From: Homalodisca vitripennis
Lineage: Eukaryota > Arthropoda > Insecta > Hemiptera > Cicadellidae
Direction of reading: 5' to 3'
Assembly: GCF_021130785.1 (NCBI RefSeq)
Contig: NC_060214.1
Location: 3,065,001-3,129,000 of the forward strand
DNA: 64,000 nucleotides
Shown: positions 48,701 to 61,004 of the stretch, in pieces
Numbering within the stretch: the stretch's first letter is position 1
Layout of the letters: each line of letters begins with the position of its first letter
Notes under the pieces: generated by a model
Told to the model about the DNA's origin: nothing
What the model saw: only the letters and a program-made list of their open reading frames with translations
Databases searched by the model: none
Position numbers and translations under genes: made by a program

Positions 48701-49434
48701 TGAGTGATAGCTGCCGTGGCGTCGGAAGTCTGTCTGTCTGTCTGTTGAGTTGGTTTGTATTGGTATCCTTCTTGCTTTATCTTCTAACCATTTTGAAACA
48801 CTTTTTATAATATAGTTACACTACAAATTACCCTAAATTATCACACAACAGACAAAATCTTAATGCGTTGGCTTTAAATTTTTTAAAGTTATGTTTTCAC
48901 AACAGAACGATCTCATTCCGCATTATACGAGTATGTTAGAAACTTTATTTTTCCAACTTCTAATTACGAATATGAAATATCGTGGTTGCCCTCGTACTGA
49001 AATTCATGTCTTTTTATGTCAACATTTTGAAAACTTTAAACACCTACACAAATTTTGCGTGTTTTCATATTAAAACATGTACACGCACACACACATTTAT
49101 GTATATTATGTATATTGTTATATTTATATTAAATTGTTATTGCTTGAATTTTATTTTCATTTTATTGCTTGTTTGTTTATATTGTTTATTGCACGTTTTT
49201 CTCTTATATTTTATTGCTTTATTTGTTAAAATAGTTTATTTATATGTAATTTAAAACTATTATGAATAACTTAATATAAATTTAAAAGTGATTCGGCACA
49301 GACCTTAAATTGTAACCTTAAATTTTAACATTGTAAATGAGTGTTAGATAGTTTCAATGTAGGTGTATAACTAAGAAATTTCACAATACTGCCAGGTATG
49401 AATGAATTATATGTTATTTAAAAATGTATCAATT
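45753..49434. other. AT-rich stretch with repeat-like patches, no supported gene
   Basis: Around 46720-46800 the wording (CTGAACCAATTTCAATGAAC, TTTTGTATACATGT) resembles non-coding parts of insect transposons. A GTCTGTCTGTCTGTCTG tract lies at about 48727-48744. Open frames 48891-49073 and 48982-49254 are anonymous and T-rich, and probably belong to the 3' UTR of the retroposon end at 49435. Confidence 0.4.
47556..47580 (+). mobile_element. possible Helitron-like 3' terminus
   Basis: GCGAAGCGTGGCCGAGTCAG runs into CTAGT. Helitrons end in CTRR before a T, usually after a GC-rich hairpin, and insect Helitron ends often contain GCGAAGC. No strong hairpin and no 5' TC end were identified, so this is weak. 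Confidence 0.2.
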
Positions 49435-49520
49435 TTCCCCGCACGCACTCCTGTGGTGCATGGGAACTGTAAACTGTCCTGTCTTATTATGACTGAATAA
49501 AGATTTTTGTGACTTGTGAT
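49435..49520 (+). mobile_element. retroposon 3' end, copy T4
   Basis: Hairpin at 49435-49466: outer TTCCC/GGGAA, inner GCAC/GTGC. AATAAA lies at 49496-49501, 30 bp later, then GATTTTTGTGACTTGTGA. It shares layout and sequence with T2 and T3 but has no CA tail. T-rich sequence precedes it. Confidence 0.6.
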
Positions 49521-49679
49521 ATTACAAATACATCTGCTGCCTCGGGGCAATTATTTACTGTTATCCAGGAGCTACGAGGGTGAAAATATTTGAAATTTAT
49601 TCTGTATAACCTATAAAACTGATATTTATTAAAATTTTAAAAATTCGATAAGACTTATTTATTTATGGATTATTTTATT

Positions 49680-49930
49680 AAAAGTTTCTGTTTAACGATG
49701 GACGGATTATGAATGAGACACGATTTTACTGGATATTTGCTATCGTTCAGTGATTCAAGAAACAAGTGAAACAACGTTTCAATATCTTTAGTCTGATCTC
49801 TTACACAGGTGAATAAATAACCTAACACATAACTAAAATGTAGTCTAAATTAAAAAGACAATCACCGTGTTGTGTGTCAACGCAATGTAAGCTATCTCTA
49901 AAACACACTCTTAACTAAAATAAAACACTA
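49680..49930 (+). mobile_element. dispersed repeat family, copy 1
   Basis: ACGATGGACGGATTATGAAT, GTCTGATCTCTTACACAGGT and CCTAACACATAA correspond in order and spacing to ACGATGGAAAGATTGTGAAT, ATCTGATCTCTTCCATAGGT and CTTAACACATAA at 59424-59550. Similarity continues to a CTCTAAAACACACTCTTAA / TTCTAAAACATGCACTTAA block. Same orientation, 9.7 kb apart. No coding domain, class unknown. Confidence 0.6.
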
Positions 49931-51181
49931 ATTATTAAAACTGAACTAAAATGTAGGTCTGTACTGAACGACCAGATCAACCACTAGGAACAGACCAGAA
50001 GCCAATTGGAAAACACAAAAAAACAAAAATGGTGATAACAAAGTAAAATGAGTGTGAGCGTTTTGCGTTTATTATAAATCTCTATTATGTTTCATACTTT
50101 AGGGTTTCTTGTTAGTTAAATTTCAGAATTAGTAACCAAAGTGGCCTAATGTTGACACGGCTCATCACAATTCATACAATGATCTCGGTAGACTAACATA
50201 ATTAATTAAACTAATTTATTTGATAGCTCAACGATGTAAAATGTTTTGGAAAAAACCGTGGAATGTTGTAATACATCATCCTACTTCCTTCGGTTAATCA
50301 AGGACGGACTTCTCTCATATGCAGGGTACCACCTCTCTGGTGCGTAACTCTATGGTACAGCCACATCAACTGTTAGGTTCGGAATCAACTAAAATCACAT
50401 ACGGATGTGAAGATTAAATTTAACATCCATAATGGCTACAAAGGAAATTTTTATTTTAATAGATAAATATTTTTATATTTATTGGATGTTTGAAAATGAT
50501 TTCTTTGAAATGTATGGTAATATGTATTACTGTAACATTACAAAATGTACTATTAAGGTATAAGGTAACAATAAAAATTGGAATATTTAATTTTAATAAA
50601 CAAAGGAGGAAACAATCACTGTTTAAACCATTGTTTAACGTATTATTGTATTTTAAATATTTGTGTGGCCAAATATTATGGTTTAATTAACTTAAAAATA
50701 TGTACTCATTGTTTACTAGAGTAATGCTTAACACTTAATTCCAGTTAAAAATGTTATTTGTAATACAAAATAATAAACAAAAACATCTTTGTTAACGATT
50801 TAAGTGTCAGAAATACTTACTTAACTATACGTTTCTCCTGACCTAAAACTCGATGTTTCTGTAATACTCCTTTATAACGACTGGGATACTATTCATATCG
50901 AACTCCATAGTTACGTAATTATAATCTAGTTAGCAAACAATAAATGGTCGAAACACATGTTGGCAGATGTTGATGTTTCATGACAAAGATACAATCATGT
51001 ACTAAGTAGGCTAATTGGAACCATTGAGCTAAAACCGACGTTAGCCGTACTATCAGAGCGGTACAATTGCATTTGATTACGTCTCCCATAGTTCCATTGT
51101 CCACATGTCTATCTGCCATATGTTCATGACTTATTCCATTCAATGAGAAAACATTGATTACGTACCATTCAACATACAGTA
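49931..51181. other. AT-rich stretch, no supported gene
   Basis: Open frames 50490-50690 and minus 50919-51143 are anonymous. Confidence 0.5.
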
Positions 51182-51206
51182 TATAAAAGCTTCATCTTTA
51201 CAGTTA
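51182..51206 (+). promoter_or_regulatory. possible TATA box
   Basis: TATAAAAG at 51182-51189, with an initiator-like TACAGTT at about 51200. No convincing gene follows, only the LINE-derived repeat region from 51483. Confidence 0.2.
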
Positions 51207-51482
51207 TTAGTGATTCTCTAGACACTTTAGTCGTTAATTACTAACTAATAGCATAATATCTTTTATTTATATTTATAGATATTTTATTAACAATATTTGC
51301 ATTTGTATGCAGATCGCTCACAGCTGCACTTGTACTACGACCATTGATGAGACATTTTTGTCCGATAAAATCAAATCTAGAGAATATCAGCCGGCTGTCT
51401 GATAAAAAATGGCTACAAGCCCAACGTGGGCAAGTGAACTGTGCTTCATCTTGTTACACGAAACTTGGTGGAGGCTATTAGC

Positions 51483-51910
51483 GACAGAGATGTGAGAGTC
51501 ACACTTGGTTGTGAGAGTTTAGCTATGCTTGACAGAGATGTGCGAATCTCTCCTGGTTGTGAGAGCTTGACTGTGTGTGACAGAGATGTGAGAGTCACTC
51601 CTGGTGGTGAGAGTTTAGCTATGCTTGACAGAGATGTGAGAATCTCTCCTGGTTGTGAGAGCTTGACTGTGTGTGACAGAGATGTGAGAGTCACTACTAG
51701 TGGTAGAGTTTGGCTGTGTATGACAGATATGTGAAAGTCACTCTTGATGGTGAGAGTTTGGCTATGTTTGACAGAGATGTGAGTAACTCTTGCGGTGAGA
51801 GATTGGCTGTGTATGACAGATATGTGAAAGTCACTCTTGATGGTGAGAGTTTGGCTATGTTTGACAGAGATGTGAGTAACTCTTGCGGTGAGAGATTGGC
51901 TGTGTGACAG
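51483..51910 (+). repeat. 48-bp (16-codon) tandem repeat derived from LINE pol
   Basis: GACAGAGATG / GACAGATATG begins units at 51483, 51531, 51579, 51627, 51675, 51722, 51770, 51815 and 51863; the array joins the pol fragment at 51906. The period is 48 bp, with 47-, 45- and 43-bp exceptions. In frame each unit reads DRDVRVTPGGESLAML or a close variant. Units alternate between two types, giving a 96-bp higher-order period. The reading continues into DRVKTLGVVLD of the LINE, so the repeat seems to be an expansion of pol codons just before the LGVVLD block. Confidence 0.85.
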
Positions 51911-52346
51911 AGTGAAGACTCTCGGTGTGGTGCTGGACACAGAGTGCACCTTCTCCGACCATGTCACATACGCTATTCACCGTGCCTTTGGTGGAGTAAG
52001 GGGCCTACACAGATTTATAGATCTGCTTCTTAAATTATGCAAATTTGCAGCTAAGGCAGGCTTGAAAGGCTACGAATACTTCTTGAATGGCTTATGAATG
52101 AATTCTTGCTCTGTCAATGAATCCAGAATACAAAAAACGTTTCAACTATGTACCCACTTATCACGAAGTTGCTGACTATTTGTCTGTGAAAACATTATCC
52201 AGGATGCAGACCAGGATTATGATCCACAAGGATCTGTTACATGGAGAGACACAGTATCTGGACGGGAGGCTCTTGTACAGGAAGAAGATCTCTCAACAAG
52301 GGAATAAATTGGTATGTCACACATTCGCTTCACTTTTTAAAAGTTG
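51888..52346 (+). pseudogene. LINE pol C-terminal fragment (CR1/jockey-like)
   Basis: After the polymerase core such proteins carry VKxLGVxLD...HV blocks. Here VKTLGVVLDTECTFSDHVTY and AIHRAFGGVRGLHRF (to about 52020) match that block. The later part (52117-52346) gives YKKRFNYVPTYHEVADYLSV, LSRMQTRIMIHKDLLHGETQ and YLDGRLLYRKK, like the region near the C-terminus in which a short segment ends in HKxLHG..PxYL. The RT core and endonuclease are absent. A frame change separates the two parts near 52097. Not functional. Confidence 0.75.
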
Positions 52347-55300
52347 AATAGGGATTGTGATTAACAAAGTTAATTTGGAATAACAGACAGAAAATGAGAT
52401 TTTCCAGCTTCCCATGTGATATGCTTCCTTAAAGTTTGGTCATTAAATCCTAGTCACAAGATGACAGTTGCAACTAAGCCACAGTACAACACAGCAGTTA
52501 TAACTGACCCACAGTAAAACGCAACAGTTAAACGTACCTCGGAGCTATCTATAAGAATGGATACAGCCCTTATTAATGTGAAAATTTGAATGTAAAAGTT
52601 AACAGTGTTAACCTCTTTACTCTATCTCAAGCAATGTTGTTTCGTAAAGATTTTTACACGTGATTTTTGGTAGATTTGTGCTCTGCGTATTCCTTTGTTT
52701 GGTTTAAAAAGTTCATATCTACTCTATCTATAATAAATTGTGTTTTTATAATGAATATTAACATATATCGGGATTAGCGTTCTTCAAGTATGGAAATCTC
52801 GTTACTAGCACCAATTATTAGTAAGTGACTGGAATGATGACAGATACAACAACTTTATGGTAACGAGGATTATAATCCACACTACAATAAATCTTGTACA
52901 CCAAAAATATGAAAGTAAGATCACTATTGACAATCTCCATAGCCATTTGAAGGAGACCCGGAACCACAACTGTTTTCAGCACAGCTCTCGTTGTACGTTC
53001 AACATATCTTGTGGTTTTGAGAAATAGTACAAGAGGAAGTTTACTGTACTATATTATGGCACTTACATTACATGTAATACATATAGTTCGAGGTTCGCAA
53101 CATATCTACTCTGCACATTTAACGGATACTTGGATTAATGTAAATTACAGAGATTCTGTGAAATACAGCAACATCTTCGTAATAAATAGAACACACCTTA
53201 TGAAACTTAAGAGAAAGTGTTTGACGCTAGACGCGTATTATCATGATTACACAACTAATATAATACAGATAAAAATAAATATTTATGTAGCCAAGGAAAG
53301 GTTTTATTACTATAGAAACTGAAGGAATTGGAGATCAAGTAATACCAGATTTTAAAAATCATTATGAAGTGTGTCTGAAGTCAAAAAGTAAATCTCCAAA
53401 CTTTTTTTGTAGCTTAATTAATTTTTCGTCACAAGTAACAAATTCATAACTTATATAAAGCCTTTTAGATTATATGTGCACTCGATAAGTGCTGACAACT
53501 TTTGAAATTTTATTTTGCTTCATAATATATAGTTTAATATTATTTTAATTATTAGTTTACTAGCTTTTAAGATTCATACCTTAAATACGCTAGTTTCATG
53601 TATTCCTACAATAATATATATATTATAGGATATTTTATATGTTATATTATGAAGCATATTGGGCAATATTATATAACATATAGGTTTTTTCTAATTTATA
53701 CCTCAGATTGGCTTACGATATTATCGTATATTAACGTATGGAAAGATATTAAAATTTACTTCTACAAGATGAATTTTAAAGATTTATGTTTGAAACAAAT
53801 ACAAATATTATTAATACCATTGAATACGTGAATTTATTTTTAATGAAACAGTTGAAAACATATTTTCATCATTGATTTAAAATGAAACATACAGTACACA
53901 TATTCAGTCTGGTCCATTTAAAATAATTATTTAACTGTTTATGTGTTTTAACTGGGGTTTGATAAAAAAAGATGACGTAACCTTCTTGTAATAGGATACG
54001 GGAAACACAATCTTTGACTATATTATTCAAACTTCTTTTTGCTTTGTTATACCGAGTTAATAATGTAATAAATGTTTCCATATTGTTTATGATCAACCAA
54101 GTCGTGTTTATGACCATAACCAAGTCGTGTTTATTATCTGGTTAGTGAGCCATGTTACCATACATCATACACCTAAATTGAACGTTACGTTCCACTTTTC
54201 GAAATAAATGTCAAGCAACCTGTTGAAGAAATCCTTAACAATAAATTAATTGTAAACATATTACGCCAGACTGGCACGAATCCAACAATAGTTATTAATC
54301 ATAGAGACAATACATTCTTTGTTATTATTGGTATTAAAATTTTAAAATTTTACACCAAATGAGATGTGTAAATAAAGTATTCCTGTTCTTTTTGGAACTG
54401 CTGTTCCACTAACACTTGTATAAAAATAACTGTTTCCGTCACTTCTCGCGGGTGTGTGTCAATTTTGTTGGAAATAGCAATGCTATGTAATTGCTTTTTC
54501 CTATAAAGGGTTTACCTGTTATTCCTAGATTTGTTATGAAATTGCAATCTACTAGGATATATTCCCAAATTTGCTGCTCCGGATCATTAGGTGTTTATTA
54601 AAAGCCTTTAAATTACATATTAAAAGTGTATTAAAAATTATTAACGCCTAGTAGATGTCCATTTGAAATTACTAATCAAAACCTAAGCAACAACTCTTAT
54701 GAGATAACATGGACCTCAATTTTGTAATTCATATGGTATAAATACGTATGATTTAAAGATATCAATACAGCGCAAGCGTTCAATATACATTTTATTTCAT
54801 AGTGAGCAATTTGTTTTAAAAGAACGTATATGTCAAAATGTATATACTTGTTTCAATATTTTATAAAATTTCAATATATTGTTACTGTACGTGAAAGCAC
54901 CAGTAGAATCAGTGAAATCAGAAATCGTATCTATTTGTTATAGCTCATAACATTGCTTGATACAATATGGAATTGAAATGGAATTTTACAAGGATCAAAA
55001 ATAAGATTTAAAAAATTATATAGTTATAAATTTTGTTTTTAACGACGAAGCTCAAATTAAAGTTAAAATATCAGTGTGGTTATGTTCTTTCTTTCCAATA
55101 TAAACTGCTCAACCATTTCATTTTAAATTCTTCTATTTTTCATTCTAATTGTTGATTCCTGTAATGGACGTGACAGTATACAATCAATCGATATACGATC
55201 AATTAAATCTTTTATTATAATTTAGATAAGCAATTCTTAATATTTAACCATTCGCCAGGTTCATTAGAGCTGGAAATTCAAGGTTTCTCGATTAATTCAA

Positions 55301-55544
55301 GCGTGTTTAGCTACTCTAATACAAAGCTAGACTAGCAAAAAGTCATGAAATATGAGGAAACAGTCGTTTCCAACTGACACAGTGATGTAATTTGGAGTAA
55401 TAAAATTAATCTTATTCTTATTGTCATTGTAATGTATCTATATTATTGGCGTTATATGTAGTATTTATACAAGTATGATAATGATCTGTGAAGGTCTAAA
55501 CACTATTACACCGAATAAAAGATGTTTGCACACTGTAATATATC
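52347..55544. other. AT-rich stretch, no supported gene
   Basis: Frames 53011-53322 (103 codons), 53598-53831 and minus 53869-54123 are Ile/Tyr/Asn-rich, without recognisable domains, and look like chance. Short direct repeats of ACCAAGTCGTGTTTAT lie near 54096 and 54119. An imperfect inverted repeat around ATATGTTATATTAT lies near 53637-53682. Confidence 0.5.
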
Positions 55545-56165
55545 AGTAGGCGTACGAAGTGCTAGAGACTGCAACCCATGAGCGCAAAGGGCGGCATGAG
55601 GCATTAATGTACCCGGTGAACTGGGCAACGAGATCGGTTTCCCGAAGGGAATACAGTTCTGGGCTGTAGCTAGAACCTGTTCAGTACCACCTCGGCAGAT
55701 GGTCACAGACGTGGGTGTATCCGGTACCCCTGGGGATATGGCGGTGAAAGCTGGCTTTAGGTACCCTATCCACGGCTCGCTACGATCTGGGCAGTGGATC
55801 AGTAGGTTAGAGACCACAGAGGGAGGGGCTATGACTTCCGTCATTTTTACCTTTGCGTTTGGGTGCAGAAGTTGGTCATCCCAGGTAAGAGGTAAAAGAC
55901 AAAATGTCCCGAAGATCTGCAGCACTTATAGTACTGTGGGGAGGGAAACAAGGCTTAGGATCATAGGAAGATGATACGCCCTTCCATTCAAATGGGGGCG
56001 TCACGCTGCAGAAGGTGGCAATCCTGCAAACAAGGAGAGGTCAGAGACGTAGAAGAACCTACGCTAATGGCGGGGAGGATGAAAGACCTTGTTTGATCAC
56101 GGAACTGGCTAAGGAGGTCTCGTACCTATAGTCAGGGTTGGCGGCGAGATCCCCAATAACCTCGT
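55545..56165. other. GC-rich island of unknown origin
   Basis: About 620 bp with markedly higher GC and fewer homopolymers than its surroundings. Open frames occur on both strands (plus 55699-55974, 91 codons; minus 55506-55925, 139 codons), neither with a domain I recognise. Phrases such as CCTGGGGATATGGCGGTGAA and GGTCAGAGACGTAGAAGAAC recall 5' regions of insect LINEs, so a mobile-element origin is my best guess. A CpG-rich promoter or host exon is the alternative. It ends just before the inverted repeat at 56192-56236. Confidence 0.45.
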
Positions 56166-56191
56166 ATCAACAGTTTAGCACTGGTTTTAAA

Positions 56192-56236
56192 TAAACTGTA
56201 ACAACACTGTTTATAACAACACTGTTTTACAGTTTA
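56192..56236. repeat. 10-bp inverted repeat with internal direct repeat
   Basis: Arms TAAACTGTAA (56192-56201) and TTACAGTTTA (56227-56236). Between them AACAACACTGTTT occurs twice. It borders the GC-rich island. Confidence 0.7.
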
Positions 56237-57386
56237 TAACAATTTAGATATAAAATTGTAAAACAATTAATATAAAACCTGAAATAAACATATGCCAATA
56301 AATAATCTGTCAATATTAATGTGATATTTTGTATTTAATTCTTGTTTTTTTAACTACTTAAGAGAAAACAATGTTTACTTTTTAATTATCTTCTTCCAAA
56401 GTTACGAAAGAGTATTTAGCTAATCCTTATCTAAGATGTTCCTCTTTGTTTTTTCCTTTAATTAAAAGCAGTATTACTTAAAGCAAGAGACAAGGACTTT
56501 GACACTAATTAGAGAGCAGTTTAACTAAAGTAAGTAATAAGGCACTCCTTTGTAACTAAATGTATTGTTTCATTTCATATAAAAAGTGTTTTTTCTTTTA
56601 TGTGATATTGTGGTTTATCAAATTTATATAAATGAATATTAAAACAATATAATATTTTTCCAATGTGTGTGAATGTGTGGTTTATTTTTAAATATAAAAT
56701 AGTTTACTATATATAAAACATGTTGGTTGCATTTGAAAATTAAATAGTGTGTTGGGCTATTTTACTACTAATTAACGTACATTGTGTTTTAAAACGTCTA
56801 CAGACAAAAGCAAGCTTAATATTTTTAGTTTCGGGTATTTTCTAATGTTTTACTTTAACAGTTTGTTTATTCGGCATTTAGATGAAAACATCGTCGTAAA
56901 TACTATTTCACTTTGGAAAACTAACACCCCATTTACAGTAGTCTTTTATAGTAGAACGCACAGAAAGCTTACGAAAATCTTAAAACCAAATTACAGCTCC
57001 ATGGATTCCATTTTCTGCTTTCCTTTAGCTTAAATTGTTTGTTCTTTTGTTTAGACTTTTTATATACGGTGTGAAAATATTACTGACAAAATGTTAAATA
57101 TATAAACAGTGACTATTGAAAGGTTTAAGGTTTAAGATGAATGGACAAAGGGTAGATGTACAATAAGTTATGCCAATGTACATTGGAAGTTAATAAACAA
57201 TGATATCGTATGAAGCAAAGAATAAAACTGTTTTAAATGAATTTGAATTATTAAATGTGCCGGTTTGATTCTAATAAAAACGAAACAAAAATAAGCGCCG
57301 CAATGACGCAATGCCAGTAAATATTTATTGTTCAAGCACAAAAGTGACAGCATGCCTTGCTTGCCCCGTGTTTTGTTATTAATATT

Positions 57387-57452
57387 TAATCTGATATATA
57401 TATTATATATTACAGATAAAATATCAGATTATACAATATATTAATCTGATAT
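57387..57452. repeat. three copies of TAATCTGATAT, one inverted
   Basis: TAATCTGATAT at 57387-57397, its exact complement ATATCAGATTA at 57421-57431 and a third direct copy at 57442-57452. The middle copy can pair with either neighbour, giving two alternative hairpins. Confidence 0.75.
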
Positions 57453-57808
57453 TGACAAATGCAACGGTAAAATGAGATGAAGAGAAAGAAATGTTGTAAT
57501 TATTTTCGTATCTTACAATTTAAAATGTATCAACATTTTAATGTTCGGTTCATTTAAAACAATATTCATTGTGCCATATTATTTATACATATTATTGAAT
57601 AAAATTCTAATAACCTGTTAGGTTACAAATATTAATCTTATTGTACTATTGTTTATATGCAGATATACTTTTAGAGCATACTAAATTTTAATAGAGTTAA
57701 AAGTACGAGGTTTAAATTAATAAGGCTACTGTTATAGTGCTGCGTACAGTAATACAAAATCAGCGGTGGAGAGTGAACTGTAAAGTGATGTGTGTTAAAG
57801 CCTTGAAG

Positions 57809-57816
57809 TGACGTCA
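57809..57816. promoter_or_regulatory. consensus CRE octamer TGACGTCA
   Basis: A perfect palindromic cAMP-response element lies in a patch slightly richer in GC (about 57740-58030). It is the known binding site of CREB/ATF bZIP proteins. An 8-mer occurs by chance about once per 65 kb, so one hit is weak evidence. Confidence 0.25.
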
Positions 57817-59414
57817 CAGTAAGTGATTACGGCTCAAACATCCTGCTTCAGGTGACAATCAGACGAATGTAAGCTGATGTCTGATGTCTGCTGTCTTTTT
57901 GTCATCCTGACAGCAGTGTTGCCAACTTCAAATAAACATCTCCCGTTTCTTGCGTAACAGTAGACCGTCTGGTGAACTAATCCATGTCTTTGAAATACCG
58001 CTGTCAACTTTAGTTTAGCGCAGTTTTACGTTGGATGTATATAGTGCTTCTTAACTTAAAACATCTAATATGTTCCTTTCATTAATATATTCCATACGTA
58101 TAAATGATTTTTAATGATATTATGTACCCATATTACAACAACTTGAAGGGACGGCTAAAACATGAAACTGTATTAGCAGTAATTTGAGAAATAGTAAATG
58201 GTAATCAACTTCTGAATTTTTTGAACTGATATTAGCACAGCTAACTCTGAAATACATAGCCTACAAGTTATTTATACTGGCTAAAATGTAATATACTTTA
58301 ATTACGAGTATAATCATCTCTGTACCGTCCTATATGATAGTCACTTCCGTTCATGTTAGCCAAATTATTGCACTTAATAGCATGAAACAATAATAATTAG
58401 TAAGTAATGATACAAAATAATGATAATACCTAAAAGCCTATTTTATTGTGACAATTAGGTGATATTCTCTTACATTTCTTGAATATGAATCTGAAGCATT
58501 TAATTACATATTCTCAACTCTCCATGTGCTGAAAAATTTCTTCAAAACATTTGCTTACATTAAAATACTTTTTGATAGGTCTGTGAAATTTATAACAATA
58601 CACATTACAAAATATAGCAATCTCATACGTAACTGTACAATGATGTAATCCAATATAATCTTATAATTTAAAATGTATAGTATAGCATAATAATCATACT
58701 TAAGCAAAATAAATATTACTTATAGCTTAAGTTTTATATAAAGAGTATTCGTTGACCTTACCATCGAATAACAATTAAAGCTTCAAAGCGGCCGGCTCCA
58801 TAAAATGTTATTGGTTTGTAATTAATATTGATTGACAATACATTGAGTTCCCACAAATAACAAGTCCAGTGCAGGATCGATTGATGGTGAAGTTATTAGT
58901 AATCATTAAAGTCAATATTGAATGATGTTCCCTATTAAATAAAACTGAAAACAATGGCAGATGTCAATTTATTCTTGGATTGTTTAAAACGGTCAAAACG
59001 ATGTTTACAAAATAATCAGAAACATGGGAGTTGGAAACTGTAACAGTAGTTCGACAGCGGTTAAATGATGTCATTATGAGAGTAATACTGAGTCACTTGA
59101 TGCAAAACACAGTCCTGTTATTACTTCTGAATTTAATTTCGCAAAATTTAATAAAGTAAATGTACATGTATATGAGCTCATAACATTTATAAGATATAAA
59201 AATTGTCTATACGCTATAAAAACCAAATTATCGTTTTAAAAATACCCATGTCGGTTTAATACTTCCTTGATCTTATATGATAGTTCAGATGCTTTATTTT
59301 GTAGCCATGCTTTAAACAACCAACGATAATATGAATACATGCGTACTTTTGATTTATGTTTATAAAATATTTATTTACTCCCAATTGTAACTTCTTCCTT
59401 ATTTGAAGTTATTT

Positions 59415-59670
59415 TCTTTTACGATGGAAAGATTGTGAATGAAACAAGCACTTCCTGATATTTTCTAATTATTTAGTGATACATCAAACCTACGTTTTGA
59501 GATCTGAAATCTGATCTCTTCCATAGGTGCATTGCTAACTTAACACATAAACACAATCCAGGTTAAAATAAACTAATAATATTGGAACATTCTGACTCAG
59601 GAAACTCAGGAACCACAACAACCTTGATATGAGTTAAATTCATGTAGACTAATTCTAAAACATGCACTTA
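59415..59670 (+). mobile_element. dispersed repeat family, copy 2
   Basis: Counterpart of 49680-49930 in the same orientation, roughly 70 percent similar by eye with small gaps. No coding domain seen. Confidence 0.6.
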
Positions 59671-61004
59671 AAAGCGCACTTAATGAACTCAATATTCGTT
59701 CTTGTTACTTTTTACCCTACCCAGTTATTTATCGCCTTATCAAATATTAAGTAACAAAATTTCGAATTTTATACTGTTTATGCTAACAATAATATACGTT
59801 TTTTTTCAAAATTCAGGATATTTTTGTGTTTTTTTCTGTCATAAATTATTACTAAATACCTAATTGGTTCCTTCGTTCCGTTGTTTTCAAAACAAATGTT
59901 TTATAATTTCCATAAAAATAAACTTGAAACAGTATAAAAGATAAAATAGGTGAGAAAGACAATGATGAGTGGCGTACTTGTACCGTCAGAACTAATGCCT
60001 TTCAATTTACGCAACTCACACAACACCTGTTCCACGAGGGTAAATTAAAACTGTTTCTTCGGTTTAGCCCTAAAGGTGATTCTTTTACGCAACTCTGTAA
60101 ACCTATTAATAATAGTGCCCTGGCCTTTCACAAAATGCACGAAGACCCAACACAGTAGCCTATATATGAATTATAAGAGTACTTTCTGACTTGTCTCCAG
60201 AATAGCCCCAACCAGTTATAAAATTAGTTTTGGAGGGTTGAAAGAACTGTGAATTGTTAACTTCAAAAGCACAGGTTGTCTAAAAACAGATCAATCATAT
60301 GAGTATCGATTTTAAAATTTCACAGCATAATATATTGGTTTATCATTTTAATCTTGTATTATTTCATTTCAAATATGTAAATAAACTTAGCAAAGCTAGA
60401 TTGCCGTTCAAAATGAAGCAAAACCAACCATGAGACCATGATCGCGTGTAAAAGCCCAATGAGAAGTTTAGATCGTGAATGGAGAAGATTGCACCCATAG
60501 ATTTACACCATTATTCTTATGTTTGATTTGCTTCAAAATATTGATCAAGAATGAAAATTGTATTTTATATTTACCACTAACCTCTGAACTGCATTATGTT
60601 ACGGTTCTTTGTCCGGTTACATATTTAGTAGAAAATATATTGTCCACAATGCAGTGTGTAAATGTGAGCAAATGTTTCGCTATGTATCTATCACCACAAT
60701 TACGGCTACAATATTTAAGAAAGTATCTAAAGTTTACGACTGGGGCCAAATGAATTGCAAGAGGTGTAGCTTCCGAGCCTTCACAACTAGTATACTGTGG
60801 ACACCTTGACGTATGTATTTAAACCCTAGATGACATTAAATGTGTTGTATAAGGCACATTTAATATTTCAGAGACATAGTAATAAACGGACATTAGCCAA
60901 ACATTTAAATACATGTTCCACAGAACAAATAATAACCAAGTACTGTATAGCGGAGCCCAAATGCCAAATAATTTTAAATACACCTTCTGAATGCTGCAAA
61001 AAGC
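59671..61004. other. AT-rich stretch, no supported gene
   Basis: Frames 60475-60753, 60609-60809 and 60830-61057 overlap one another and show no recognisable domain. Confidence 0.5.

Larger units (their letters stand above)
56237..59414. other. AT-rich stretch, no supported gene
   Basis: Open frames 56782-57033 and minus 57168-57353 are anonymous. The region holds the AATCTGATAT repeats and a CRE-like octamer, listed separately. Confidence 0.5.

Noticed and set aside
53011..53322. 103-codon anonymous frame
   Set aside because: No ATG at the start of the frame, no domain, composition expected of AT-rich DNA.
55506..55925. 139-codon minus-strand frame in the GC-rich island
   Set aside because: Overlaps a plus-strand open frame and has no recognisable domain; length is expected where stops are scarce.
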